DNA from: Providencia stuartii | GTDB taxonomy: Bacteria > Pseudomonadota > Gammaproteobacteria > Enterobacterales > Enterobacteriaceae | Assembly (NCBI GenBank): GCA_900455155.1 | Contig: UGUC01000001.1 | Span: 248,001-312,000, forward strand | Direction of reading: 5' to 3' | Length of the DNA: 64,000 nt | Shown: positions 10,195 through 19,644 of the stretch, in pieces | Numbering within the stretch: position 1 is the stretch's first letter | Layout: the number at the start of each line of letters is the position of its first letter | Program-made: the position numbers and the translations under genes | The notes under the pieces: model-generated | Databases searched by the model: none | Told to the model about the DNA's origin: nothing | The model's input: only the letters and a program-made list of their open reading frames with translations

Positions 10195-10219
10195 GTTGCG
10201 TAGCTTATGGCTACGCAAC
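10195..10219. terminator. Hairpin between convergent hdeA and yfcJ-like genes
   Basis: A 10-bp perfect stem GTTGCGTAGC/GCTACGCAAC with a 5-base loop, 14 bases after the hdeA stop. It lacks a strong U-run on either side, so it may be an imperfect or bidirectional terminator. Confidence 0.5.
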
Positions 10220-10231
10220 TTATCGAGATAC

Positions 10232-11407
10232 TCACGTCACTTTTTGAGTATGACGAATTGCCGATAGCGTCATTATCAACGCAAATAGTACACAGAGTGC
10301 CGCAATAAAATAGATCCCTCGATATCCCAAATAAACCACCGCCATACCCGCTAACGGCCCAGTAATACCATAGGCGATATCTTGGAAAGCGGAATAACCA
10401 CCTAATGCGGTTCCACGCATTTGAGGCGCCACAGTTTTAACCACTTCCGTTCCCACGGCAGGGTAAACTAATGAACACCCCGCCCCCGTCAAGGCTGCAC
10501 CTAAGAGTGCAACCCCATACACTGGTGCCGCCCATAATATGAGCAACCCTACAAACTCTACGGCAAGAGAGACTACTGCGACGCGATAACCATTCATTTT
10601 ATCTGGCAGCCCGCCCCACAGCACCCGCACTAATACAAAAGTACAGCCGAAAGCACTGAGGGCAAGTCCAGCATTTCCCCACTGTTCAGAAACAAAATAC
10701 AGGGAAATAAAGGTACCAATTGCCGCAAAACCGATACCTTTTAGCGCCAATATGATACCCATTTTCCAAATTTTGCGGATCACTGACCAGAAAGGAAGCC
10801 ATTTGCCATGTAAAGGCGCCACCGCAGGTACTGTGCCATTAATCAGCAAAGAGATGCAGGGCAACAACATAACCATCGCACTCACCGCGACAAAACCGTA
10901 ATGTTGGTAGATAACAAGCCCGAGTGGCGCGCCAACCGCTAGCGACCCATAAATCGCCATACCATTCCATGACATGACTTTGCCCGCTTGTGTCGCCCCA
11001 ACCAGCCGCATACCCCATGTCAAATTACCTGTTAACAGCTGGCTTTCCCCTAAACCAAGAACCAAACGTCCTACCATCAATAATAGAATTTGGTACAAAG
11101 GTGCGAGAGGTAATAATACCGCGAGCAAACAGAAGCCCCCTGATATTCCACAGGCACACATCCCTTGCAACGTGGTTCTTTTAGCGCCTTTTTGGTCAGC
11201 TAAGCGGCCTGCATAGCCTCGAGTCAACACCGTCGCCAGAAACTGAATACCAACGACCACCCCGACCCATACATCGCTAAAGCCTAATTCTTGATGGACA
11301 AATAGGGGTATCACCGTTAATGGCAGTCCAACGGTCATATACGAAAAAAACATGGCAGCAGAGATTCGAAATAATGGCATTGATGAGTGTGATGCTGATA
11401 CTGACAT
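10232..11407 (-). CDS. MFS efflux transporter of the YfcJ/YhhS family
   Basis: 391 residues with about twelve hydrophobic segments. It closely follows E. coli YfcJ and Yhh[22 protein letters not shown] near the N-terminus, then [59 protein letters not shown] and [17 protein letters not shown]. Family members are inner-membrane proton-coupled exporters (arabinose or small-molecule efflux has been proposed); the substrate here is unknown. It is a single gene convergent with hdeA and divergent from the TonB receptor. Confidence 0.85.
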   Translation of the reverse strand: MSVSASHSSMPLFRISAAMFFSYMTVGLPLTVIPLFVHQELGFSDVWVGVVVGIQFLATVLTRGYAGRLADQKGAKRTTLQGMCACGISGGFCLLAVLLPLAPLYQILLLMVGRLVLGLGESQLLTGNLTWGMRLVGATQAGKVMSWNGMAIYGSLAVGAPLGLVIYQHYGFVAVSAMVMLLPCISLLINGTVPAVAPLHGKWLPFWSVIRKIWKMGIILALKGIGFAAIGTFISLYFVSEQWGNAGLALSAFGCTFVLVRVLWGGLPDKMNGYRVAVVSLAVEFVGLLILWAAPVYGVALLGAALTGAGCSLVYPAVGTEVVKTVAPQMRGTALGGYSAFQDIAYGITGPLAGMAVVYLGYRGIYFIAALCVLFALIMTLSAIRHTQKVT

Positions 11408-11745
11408 AATTGGAGGATGCCCATATTCACAGAATAGCTTTTATTTGCTGACATTAGGTGAGCGAATTAACAATGTCAATTAAGTTAATTTTGAAATTTC
11501 TATTTTGTAATCAAGTTGACACTTTATTAATGAACTATTTGATAAATATTATTTTTCTAATATAACCCGCCTTAACCAGATTTATTTTATGGCTATATTC
11601 TATTTCTCAATTGTAACGTATAAATAGCGTAGAAGTTGCAGCTTGTTGATCATTTTACTTCATCCCTGTTAACCGCTCATTTTTATCATTTAATTAGCAA
11701 ATCACTTATTTATTTTTCATCTATTTCGGTGATACTATTTGTATT

Positions 11746-11764
11746 CAATATGATTATTACTCTC
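11746..11764 (+). promoter_or_regulatory. Possible Fur box before the siderophore receptor
   Basis: CAATATGATTATTACTCTC matches the 19-bp Fur consensus at 12 of 19 positions and lies 33 bases before the receptor ATG. The match is moderate and in AT-rich DNA, so this is tentative. Iron control of such receptors is the rule. Confidence 0.35.
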
Positions 11765-11796
11765 ATTTACATTTGTATTTTGTTTTAAGGGTTACC

Positions 11797-13842
11797 ATGT
11801 CTATTCAACGCCACTACACACAACTCGCAGCGGCTGTTATCGCTGCCATTTCATCTCTTCCTGCCTTCGCCCAAGAAGATCCAGACAAAATGATTGTGAC
11901 TGCATCGGGATATTCACAACAGTTACGCGATGCCCCCGCGAGTATTACGGTTATCTCTAAAGAGCAGCTACAAAATAAACCCGTTCGCGACTTAGCTGAT
12001 GCCGTAAAAGATGTCGAAGGCGTGAGTATTGTTGGTAGTGCCAATAAACAAGATATTAATATTCGCGGCCTACCTGGCGAATACACCTTAATATTGGTGG
12101 ATGGTCGCCGCCAAAATAGCCGTGAATCTCGCCCAAATGGTAGTGGTGGATTTGAAGCGGGCTTTATGCCTCCCGTTGAAGCGATTGAACGCATCGAAGT
12201 GATCCGCGGCCCCATGTCTTCCTTGTATGGTTCAGATGCAATGGGTGGGGTTATCAATATCATCACGAAAAAGGTGACCAATGAGTGGCATGGCAATGTA
12301 GCATTGGGTGGTATTTTACAAGAAAACCGTGATAGTGGTGATTCTACTGATGGTAATTTCTACCTATCCGGTCCATTGATCAACGATAAATTAGGGCTAC
12401 AACTGTATGGTGGTGGCGATTACCGCCAAGAAGATAAAATTACTGAGGGCCATAACAAACGCGATAATCGTAGCCTGACAGCAAAACTGACTTTTACCCC
12501 ACTCGAAAATCAAACCTTTTTACTTGAAGCGGGTAGAACAACGCAAGAGCGCACCTCAACGCCGGGTAAATCGTTCGCTGAATATACGATGCGTGGCGAA
12601 TCAAAACAGAAAAATACCAAAACTGAGATACACAATGATAGAAACCATTTCGCTCTTACCTATAAAGGGGATTGGGATCTGTTCAACACCGAATTGAGTG
12701 TGTACCAAGAGCAAACGAAACGAAATACCAAATCAGAAGTTAAAGACAGCGCTGGCGATTACCACTTTGTTTATGAGGCACGCGTACCCGAAATTACCAA
12801 TACTGTCGTTGATGGTAAGGTTGTGGCGTTCTTACCCGATAATATTCTGACAGTAGGTGGTCAATTCCAACACGCTAGGTTAAAAGATACTTCTGCAACA
12901 GGGAAAAAGACCACTGAAGACACAACACTCCGCGCTGAACAATATGCTTTCTTCTTAGAAGATGAATTTACAGCAACAGATAATTTGATACTGACTGGTG
13001 GTTTGCGTTTAGATCACCACGAATTTTATGGTAACCACTGGAATCCTCGTGGTTATGCCATCTATTACTTAACCGATGAAATCACCATCAAAGGTGGTGT
13101 ATCACAAGCCTTCCGCGCCCCAACTTTACGTGAAGTCAGCCCAAGCTATGGTACGTCAACCGAAAAGGGTGAAGGCATTATCTATGGTAACCGTGATCTG
13201 AAACCAGAAAAAAGCCTAAGTGAAGAAATCAGTATCGCCTATGATCACGAATCAGGCTTTAATGCGAGCCTGACGCTATTTAATACTGATTTTAAAAATA
13301 AACTCACCAGCTATTATACGGGTGAGCCAGACCCTATCACAGGCCTAAAACTCTACACCTTTGATAACGTGGGTAAAGCGAATATTAAGGGTGTTGAAGT
13401 CGCAACAGGTATCCCTCTTGCAGAAGATTGGAAACTGAGCATGAACTACACATATGTCGATTCTGAACGTCGAAGCGATGATGAAAAGTTGAGTAATAAC
13501 ATGTCATTGAAAGGTTACCCTCTAGATAAGACGCCGAAACACACCGCTAACGCTAAACTCGACTGGCAATATAGCGAAGACTTGAACCTCTATACCCGCG
13601 CCCATTATGAAGGCAAACAGGTTTGGGCCGCTCAGCGTAACGGTTATACCGCACCACGCTACCGTAGCGGCTACACCACCATGGATGTTGGGATGACGTA
13701 TCAGCTACTGAAAAATACCAAACTCAATTTGGCAGTATTGAATATTGCGAATGAAAAAGGCCCCAAAATTGATACCAAAGGCGGCAACTGGGATGTTGAA
13801 GACGGACGCCGCTATTGGGCTAACGTCAATGTTAGCTTCTAA
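11797..13842 (+). CDS. TonB-dependent catecholate siderophore receptor, CirA/IrgA family
   Basis: 681 residues from the ATG at 11797, preceded by TAAGGG; an in-frame ATG further upstream lacks a site. A signal peptide ends near SLPAFAQ. A TonB box-like segment DKMIVTAS follows. The plug domain has RDAPASITVISKEQL, YTLILVDGRRQNSR and IERIEVIRGPMSSLYGSDAMGGVINIITKK, as in CirA and IrgA. The C-terminal 22-strand barrel ends in aromatic F (WANVNVSF). It should bind a ferric catecholate and pass it to the periplasm using TonB. An esterase gene for the same purpose follows. The precise ligand is unknown. Confidence 0.88.
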   Translation: MSIQRHYTQLAAAVIAAISSLPAFAQEDPDKMIVTASGYSQQLRDAPASITVISKEQLQNKPVRDLADAVKDVEGVSIVGSANKQDINIRGLPGEYTLILVDGRRQNSRESRPNGSGGFEAGFMPPVEAIERIEVIRGPMSSLYGSDAMGGVINIITKKVTNEWHGNVALGGILQENRDSGDSTDGNFYLSGPLINDKLGLQLYGGGDYRQEDKITEGHNKRDNRSLTAKLTFTPLENQTFLLEAGRTTQERTSTPGKSFAEYTMRGESKQKNTKTEIHNDRNHFALTYKGDWDLFNTELSVYQEQTKRNTKSEVKDSAGDYHFVYEARVPEITNTVVDGKVVAFLPDNILTVGGQFQHARLKDTSATGKKTTEDTTLRAEQYAFFLEDEFTATDNLILTGGLRLDHHEFYGNHWNPRGYAIYYLTDEITIKGGVSQAFRAPTLREVSPSYGTSTEKGEGIIYGNRDLKPEKSLSEEISIAYDHESGFNASLTLFNTDFKNKLTSYYTGEPDPITGLKLYTFDNVGKANIKGVEVATGIPLAEDWKLSMNYTYVDSERRSDDEKLSNNMSLKGYPLDKTPKHTANAKLDWQYSEDLNLYTRAHYEGKQVWAAQRNGYTAPRYRSGYTTMDVGMTYQLLKNTKLNLAVLNIANEKGPKIDTKGGNWDVEDGRRYWANVNVSF

Positions 13843-13859
13843 GTTATCTTAGCCATCGG

Positions 13860-13895
13860 CAGCGAATATTTGGCGTCATCGGCCAATATTCGCTG
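13860..13895 (+). terminator. Hairpin between receptor and esterase genes
   Basis: An 11-bp stem CAGCGAATATT/AATATTCGCTG around a 14-base loop, followed by TTTG. It lies 18 bases after the receptor stop. It may partly terminate or stabilise the receptor message while allowing some read-through to the esterase. Confidence 0.4.
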
Positions 13896-13960
13896 TTTGC
13901 CTATGCTGGCGCTAGGCCTCCCCATAGACACCGTCAACAACTAAAAAACATAATAACCAA

Positions 13961-14839
13961 ATGATAAATAAACTTATTATCTCCAGTTTACTCTTTTCAA
14001 TGGCTTTGACGACCGCCTATGCTCGCCCATCGCAAACCCCTCCGGCATTGGATAAGCAAGTCAGCCAATTTTATGATGTTCAGCATCATGATATGGAAAA
14101 TCCCCATAGCTCAAAGGGAAGCCGTACCTATCGAATTTTTAGTGCTGTGCCTCATGGGATGCAGTCACCAAGACCTGTGCTGTATATGCTTGATGGCAAT
14201 GGGATATTCCCGCTTGTCGTCAATCGCGCCATCCAAAAACTCCCCAAAGATAAACTGCCTATTATTATTGGGGTCGGTTATCCAATCCATGAAGCCTTTC
14301 CTAAGCAATTGCGTACCTACGATTATACGCCCCGCGTTGCTGGTGATGATTTCGCACAAGGTGGTGGATCAGAGGAACTATCTCAATTTCTGACAAGCCA
14401 AATTCGCCCTTGGGTGGAGCAGCAATTTGCTATTGATAAACAAAAACAGACCCTATTTGGGCATTCATTTGGTGGGCTATTTACGTTGATGGCTTATCAA
14501 AAGCATCCTACGGCATTTCAATCTTTTGTTTCTGCTAGCCCTTCTTTATGGTGGGGAAAAGGCACAATGATAGATAAGGCTCAGTTAACGCAACAACAAA
14601 ATGCGTCACCTTTATTTATCACCTTAGGAGAGTTAGAAGAAAAGCCTGATTTATCGCGTCTCAGCGAGGAGCAGATTAAGCATTATCAATCACGCTCAAG
14701 TTGGATAACCTCACGCCAATTATGCACCATGCTCAGCGACCATGGACGCCATTGTGAATTTACACTTTACCCCAATCAAAGCCATGGCAGCGTGATCCCT
14801 GACGCTATCAATAAAGCTCTGGATGTCACCGTTCAATAA
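13961..14839 (+). CDS. IroE/Fes-like siderophore esterase (periplasmic alpha/beta hydrolase)
   Basis: 292 residues with an N-terminal signal peptide ending near AYA (about residue 21). The alpha/beta hydrolase has the nucleophile elbow GHSFGG with Ser169, LYMLDGNG near residue 75 and a late histidine in NQSHGS (His275). This is the pattern of IroE, which hydrolyses trilactone siderophores such as enterobactin or salmochelin in the periplasm. It follows the receptor gene on the same strand by 118 bases. The ribosome-binding site is weak. No siderophore biosynthesis genes are in the window. Confidence 0.82.
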   Translation: MINKLIISSLLFSMALTTAYARPSQTPPALDKQVSQFYDVQHHDMENPHSSKGSRTYRIFSAVPHGMQSPRPVLYMLDGNGIFPLVVNRAIQKLPKDKLPIIIGVGYPIHEAFPKQLRTYDYTPRVAGDDFAQGGGSEELSQFLTSQIRPWVEQQFAIDKQKQTLFGHSFGGLFTLMAYQKHPTAFQSFVSASPSLWWGKGTMIDKAQLTQQQNASPLFITLGELEEKPDLSRLSEEQIKHYQSRSSWITSRQLCTMLSDHGRHCEFTLYPNQSHGSVIPDAINKALDVTVQ

Positions 14840-14858
14840 ACACGTAAAATGTGACGGG

Positions 14859-15791
14859 CTAATTAATGGGTTTTAACAAATCACTATAGAGTTTCGTTAG
14901 AATCCCATTTGCGGTGAATTCCCTACGGATCCACTGTGTCACGAGGCCCGTCGCAGAATGCTGAGTTGCTAATAACATGTGCGAGTCTTGCCGTGGGTTT
15001 TGGATCTGTTTTATGACCAACAGGCCATTCTTAACATGCTCTTTCACCATATAATCCGGCAAAAAACCAATCCCCTCACCTAAAATCTGACATTGGCACT
15101 TGGTATTGAAGTCAGGAACTTGTATCGCTTCTTGCCCATGCAATAGCCAACCAACCCGCTTATTAATGGTATGTGCTGTATCTTCTACCATGATATTAGG
15201 ATATAAGCGCAACTGGCTTTCGGCGATAGGCTCAGGCATCAACGCTAATGGATGCGTTGCTGAAATGGCAAATTGCCAATGAATTGCCCCGATTTCCGTA
15301 TAATCAATGCCTCCGCCATCCATCAAAGTACCTGGTGCACCAATCGCAATATCAGAGAGATTATTGATGATGGCATCCCATACCCCGTTATACACCTCAG
15401 TGGTCACTGTTATTTGGCAAGTCGGAAATTGTTTTTTAAGGATTTGCAGCAATTTTGCAGTGTGATAAGGCGTATATAGCAACTGATTAATACAAATACG
15501 CACCCGAGCTTCAATCCCCTGCTCAATAGAGTAAATACTCTTTTTGATCAGATGAAAGTTATTTAATAAATCCGTGGCTTTGCGGTAAAAGTAGTAACCC
15601 GCTTCTGTTAATTCAATATTCCGTGTATCACGAATAAATAGCACCACGTCTAAATAAGTTTCGATACGTTTAATGGTGTAACTAACCGCAGACGTGGTGA
15701 TCCCCAACTCTTCTGCCGCCTTACTAAAACTGGCATATTTTGCAGCCGTTGTATATGTCAGTAAATTTTCTTCGGTAAATATTGAATTCAT
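14859..15791 (-). CDS. yahB: LysR-family regulator YahB
   Basis: 310 residues, the same length as E. coli YahB, with near-identical stretches: MNSIFTEENLL, SFSKAAEELG, the C-terminal effector-domain segments EVYNGVWDAIINN, LYPNIMVEDTAHTINK and CQCQILGEGIGFLPDYM. It belongs to the same branch as the allantoin regulator AllS. The N-terminal winged helix spans about residues 5-65. It is divergent from yahD and likely controls the yahD-yahJ genes. The inducer is unknown. Confidence 0.93.
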   Translation of the reverse strand: MNSIFTEENLLTYTTAAKYASFSKAAEELGITTSAVSYTIKRIETYLDVVLFIRDTRNIELTEAGYYFYRKATDLLNNFHLIKKSIYSIEQGIEARVRICINQLLYTPYHTAKLLQILKKQFPTCQITVTTEVYNGVWDAIINNLSDIAIGAPGTLMDGGGIDYTEIGAIHWQFAISATHPLALMPEPIAESQLRLYPNIMVEDTAHTINKRVGWLLHGQEAIQVPDFNTKCQCQILGEGIGFLPDYMVKEHVKNGLLVIKQIQNPRQDSHMLLATQHSATGLVTQWIRREFTANGILTKLYSDLLKPIN

Positions 15792-16559
15792 ACTGGTGAC
15801 CCGAAATTGGATAGAAAGAAATTAAAAAATTTATAATCAAAATAATTCGAGCTACAGAAAGGCAGAACATAGCGGGGTCACTAGCAACATCGATCACTGC
15901 GAGACTCAGATCTGTGAATACCGCCAACAACCCTGTCGCTTAAAGTAAGAAGAATATATGTGAATTATATTTAATAACCTATAGATATTGGTTGTTTATC
16001 AACCATTTTATTACGTTTAAAAGAAATCTTTTATCATACTGAGCCATTTATCAGAGCTGTCTTTTTTAGATGAATTAACTGCAAAGAAAGCCCATTAATT
16101 TATAATCAAAATAATTAATAACATTGAAATAAATACTAGAGCATCCCCTTAACAATCTCGCTGATCTCGATCAATTAATTCACATTTTTAACAGTTGCAA
16201 AACCTTTAGTTTGATGCTTATCACAAAACTGACTAAATCCTTTATTTCCTATCTGATTGACCAGTGAAATTGGATTATTTCGGTCATTTATTACGCAAAA
16301 AAGCTTAGAAATTGATGAAAAATTATGCTTTCGCGCACAAAAAAACGAAATTGTTGATTTTAATTCAATAATCAAGGCTGCTATTGATGAATGAATTTTA
16401 AATGGATTCTATTTATTTCAACAGCTTGCTATGCTTAATCCATCATAAAAATACCCATTCTTCTCATACATAATGCGGATTGGGTATTACATTTAAAATT
16501 GTCTTTATCTATTTTGGTTGTCGTCAATGAAATGCAGATAACCAAATAAGGGGAAAACC
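15792..16559. promoter_or_regulatory. Divergent yahB/yahD control region
   Basis: About 770 bases without a convincing gene. An 8-bp inverted repeat AATACCCA/TGGGTATT occurs at 16450-16457 and 16481-16488, about 70 bases before the yahD ATG, and could be a hairpin or part of an operator. E. coli has yahC in the corresponding gap; no such gene is seen here. Confidence 0.45.
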
Positions 16560-17156
16560 ATGACATTAGAGCAAGAGTTTTTATCCGCAGCAGAACAAGG
16601 CAACCTAGCGTTATTGAAGCACTGCCTCGACAAAGGAGTGGACATCAATACTACCAACCGCCAAGGCCGGACAGCTATCGTGAATGCGAGTTTAAATAAA
16701 CATTACGAATGCGTCACTTTCCTCATTAATGCCGGTGCGGATATTAATAAGCAAGACCAAACTTGCTTCAACCCCTTTTTGTTAAGTTGCTTGAATAATG
16801 ACTTAACCCTATTACGTATCGTCCTTCCCGCTAAGCCCAATCTTGATTTATTAACTCGCTTTGGTGGTGTAGGGATCACCCCCGCCAGCGAAAAAGGCCA
16901 TGTTGAAATCGTCCGTGAATTACTCGAAAAAACAGATATCAATGTGAATCACACCAACTTTGTCGGTTGGACGCCACTGCTTGAAGCCATCGTATTAAAT
17001 GATGGCGGCGAAAAGCAGCAACAGATCGTCAAGCTGTTACTCGACCACGGCGCCAACCCACATATGACGGATAAATACGGTAAAACACCCTTAGAACTAG
17101 CACGCGAAAAAGGCTATCACGAAATTGCTGAATTACTAATCGCAGCGGGCGCATAG
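16560..17156 (+). CDS. yahD: Ankyrin-repeat protein YahD
   Basis: 198 residues, made of about five ankyrin repeats. The repeats are visible as EQGNLALLKHCLDKGVDINTTN, NKHYECVTFLINAGADINKQD, EKGHVEIVRELLEKTDINVNH and REKGYHEIAELLIAAGA. There is no signal peptide or membrane segment, so it is a cytosolic protein-binding scaffold. AAGGGG precedes the ATG. It is the first gene of the plus-strand cluster and has the place and size of E. coli yahD (201 residues). Its job in the pathway is unknown; it may organise the multi-subunit enzyme encoded downstream. Confidence 0.9.
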   Translation: MTLEQEFLSAAEQGNLALLKHCLDKGVDINTTNRQGRTAIVNASLNKHYECVTFLINAGADINKQDQTCFNPFLLSCLNNDLTLLRIVLPAKPNLDLLTRFGGVGITPASEKGHVEIVRELLEKTDINVNHTNFVGWTPLLEAIVLNDGGEKQQQIVKLLLDHGANPHMTDKYGKTPLELAREKGYHEIAELLIAAGA

Positions 17157-17174
17157 TGCATCACAAGGAGGCTT

Positions 17175-18104
17175 GTGAACAAGACCAAGATTCAAAGGCA
17201 ACAACTGTTTGGGCTTTCGGCTGATGCGACATTTTTAAATTTATTCGATCAGCCTACATTTTCAGGACAAATAGAGCAAGTTTTTCGTAAAGCAATTAAT
17301 ATCTCTATTAATAATACGCTTTTTACTTTACTCAGTGCTGAATTAGATAATGCCCCTAACAGTTGTCGATTATTGAATAACGACTTATCTAAATTAAATT
17401 TAAAAGAAGGGGAATATATTTATTTCTGTAATAAAACACTGTATTTGGGTAAATATTATTTTATATCGTTTTCCTTTTGCCATCCATGGCAGCCCAATAA
17501 TGTGTGTTTTATCCCAGAAAACATCAATAAAAAAACCTATTTATCCTTTTTAAATACACAAATAAGCGTAATCGATGTTTTGCTAAACAGAGAAGGACAC
17601 TCTTTATTTCATTATCATGGAGATAATTTATTTTATTTAACCGCAGCAAAAAAATTAAATTCATTACGCATTGAACTGATTAATTTATTAAAGAAAAAAG
17701 ACCATCAAAAATTGCCTGAAATGGTTAGGCAGTTTATTGGCCTAGGTATTGGTTTGACCCCATCTGGGGATGATTATTTGGTTGGATTAATGGCGTTTTT
17801 ATTACTTAAACATCATCCAGCTCAATGTCTGCATCCGTTTTTTGAACAGGGTATTCGCCATGCTAAAGAGGCAACCACTAAAGTCAGTGCCATTACCTTA
17901 GAAAAAGCAGTAAACCGTCACTATCGAGAAAATTTGCTGCAACTACTACACATATTAGCGACTGCAAATACAAATGACGCCAAGCCTTATTCGCAGTTGC
18001 AAAAGATTTTAGATATCGGGTCAAGCTCAGGCAGCGACATGTTATTAGGCATTCGTGATGCACTGTACCTGACCCTCTACTTTGGAGAAAAGTATGTCGA
18101 CTAA
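17175..18104 (+). CDS. yahE: YahE, DUF2877 (AllH-like) subunit
   Basis: 309 residues starting at a GTG with a strong AAGGAGG 3 bases before it. The DUF2877 signature GLGIGLTPSGDDYLVG is near residues 190-205 and a second glycine/serine motif (DIGSSSGSDMLLG) is near the C-terminus. The homologous AllH is one of three proteins reported as needed for oxamate carbamoyltransferase activity in the allantoin pathway. By analogy YahE, YahF and YahG form a transcarbamylase-type complex. Its 3' end overlaps yahF by 11 bases. The substrate is unknown. Confidence 0.88.
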   Translation: MNKTKIQRQQLFGLSADATFLNLFDQPTFSGQIEQVFRKAINISINNTLFTLLSAELDNAPNSCRLLNNDLSKLNLKEGEYIYFCNKTLYLGKYYFISFSFCHPWQPNNVCFIPENINKKTYLSFLNTQISVIDVLLNREGHSLFHYHGDNLFYLTAAKKLNSLRIELINLLKKKDHQKLPEMVRQFIGLGIGLTPSGDDYLVGLMAFLLLKHHPAQCLHPFFEQGIRHAKEATTKVSAITLEKAVNRHYRENLLQLLHILATANTNDAKPYSQLQKILDIGSSSGSDMLLGIRDALYLTLYFGEKYVD

Positions 18105-19644
18105 AGTTGTCATCAAAAAGAATACGTATTTTGATTCCGTATCACTGATGTCTATCTCCACTAAAGCCAATCAACTCGACAATGTTGAGCAGGCATTTGT
18201 GGCAATGGCAACAGAGATGAATAAAGGCGTGCTGAAAAATTTAGGGTTATTAACACCAGAATTAGAAGCGGCAAAAAATGGCGATTTAATGATTGTCATT
18301 AAAGGCGCCAGTGATGAAGCGAATGAGGCGACGCTTGTTGCCATTGAAGCGCTATTTAATAAGAAAAATCAAGGTGGGTCACAACACGAAGCCAAATATG
18401 CCACTCTCCATTCGGCACATAGCCATATTCCAGAAAGCAACTTAGCGGTCATTTCGGTTAATGGTCAGTTTGCTGCTCGTGAAGCCCGTATTGCTCTTGA
18501 AAATGACCTTAATGTCATGCTGTTCTCTGATAATGTCTCTATTGATGATGAGCTAGCCTTAAAACAGCTTGCTAGCCGTAAAGGATTATTGATGATGGGG
18601 CCAGACTGTGGAACCGCAATAATCAATGGCGCGGCTTTATGTTTTGGGAATAACGTTCGTCGCGGCAATATCGGTATTGTTGGCGCCTCCGGTACAGGCA
18701 GCCAAGAACTGAGTGTACGTATTCATGAGTTTGGCGCGGGCGTTTCACAACTGATCGGAACGGGAGGACGCGATCTGAGTGAAAAGATCGGCGGGATCAT
18801 GATGATTGATGCCCTAAAAATGCTTGATGCTGATGAAGAAACTCACGTCATTGTGTTAATTTCTAAGCCACCAGCCGCCACCGTCGCTAAAAAAGTTTTA
18901 GCACAAGCCGAAAAATGCCATAAACCTGTGGTGGTCTGTTTCCTCGGTAATCAGCCAATCCCCGACGATAAGCCTGGCTTAAGCTTTGCTAAAAGCACCA
19001 AAGAGGCAGCATTGAAAGCGGTTTTACTCACCGGTATCAAAAAAGAACAACTGAATTTACACTCACTCAATTGGCCTCTCATTGAAGAAGTCAGGGCCAA
19101 ACTATCACCAAAGCAAAAATACATTCGCGGTCTATTTTGTGGTGGCACCTTATGTGATGAAGCGATGTTTGCCGCTTTGGAAAAATATGATGATGTCTAC
19201 AGTAATATCCAGCCAAACCCTGAATATCGCTTAAGCGATCTTAACCAGAGCATCGCACACACCTTCTTAGATTTTGGTGATGATGACTTCACCAATGGTA
19301 AACCCCATCCAATGATTGATCCGACCAACCGTATCGAACGACTACTGCAAGAGGCTCGTGACCCAGAAGTCGGCGTTATCGTTATGGATTTTGTGCTGGG
19401 ATACGGCTCCCATGAAGATCCTGTTGGCGTGATGATCGATGCCATCAAAGCAGCAAAAGAGATTGCCAAACAAGAGGGTCGAGAGCTGGAAATCCTTGGT
19501 TATGTTCTCGGTACTGACCAAGACACTCCATCCATGGATGCCCAAGTGAAAATGCTCACCGATGCAGGTGTGATTTGGGCAAGTAGTAGCACCAACACCG
19601 GTTTGTTAGCCCGCGAATTTGTCTGGAAAGGGGAGAATGCGTAA
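18094..19644 (+). CDS. yahF: YahF, FdrA/AllF-like acyl-CoA synthetase-fold subunit
   Basis: 516 residues from the ATG at 18094 (GGAGAAA upstream; an upstream TTG is unlikely). Two succinyl-CoA-synthetase-like halves are visible: a CoA/nucleotide-binding fold with GNIGIVGASGTGSQELS near residue 200 and ISKPPAATVAKKVL, and a second domain with GLFCGGTLCDEAM and VIVMDFVLGYGSHEDPVG. FdrA-type proteins act with DUF1116 and DUF2877 partners in carbamoyl transfer. The gene is tightly packed: it overlaps yahE by 11 bases and yahG by 1 base. Confidence 0.9.
   Translation: MSTKVVIKKNTYFDSVSLMSISTKANQLDNVEQAFVAMATEMNKGVLKNLGLLTPELEAAKNGDLMIVIKGASDEANEATLVAIEALFNKKNQGGSQHEAKYATLHSAHSHIPESNLAVISVNGQFAAREARIALENDLNVMLFSDNVSIDDELALKQLASRKGLLMMGPDCGTAIINGAALCFGNNVRRGNIGIVGASGTGSQELSVRIHEFGAGVSQLIGTGGRDLSEKIGGIMMIDALKMLDADEETHVIVLISKPPAATVAKKVLAQAEKCHKPVVVCFLGNQPIPDDKPGLSFAKSTKEAALKAVLLTGIKKEQLNLHSLNWPLIEEVRAKLSPKQKYIRGLFCGGTLCDEAMFAALEKYDDVYSNIQPNPEYRLSDLNQSIAHTFLDFGDDDFTNGKPHPMIDPTNRIERLLQEARDPEVGVIVMDFVLGYGSHEDPVGVMIDAIKAAKEIAKQEGRELEILGYVLGTDQDTPSMDAQVKMLTDAGVIWASSSTNTGLLAREFVWKGENA

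Noticed and set aside
16175..16375. 66-codon minus-strand frame in the yahB/yahD gap as a yahC equivalent
   Set aside because: It has no good ribosome-binding site, does not resemble a membrane protein, and its composition matches the surrounding AT-rich non-coding DNA.
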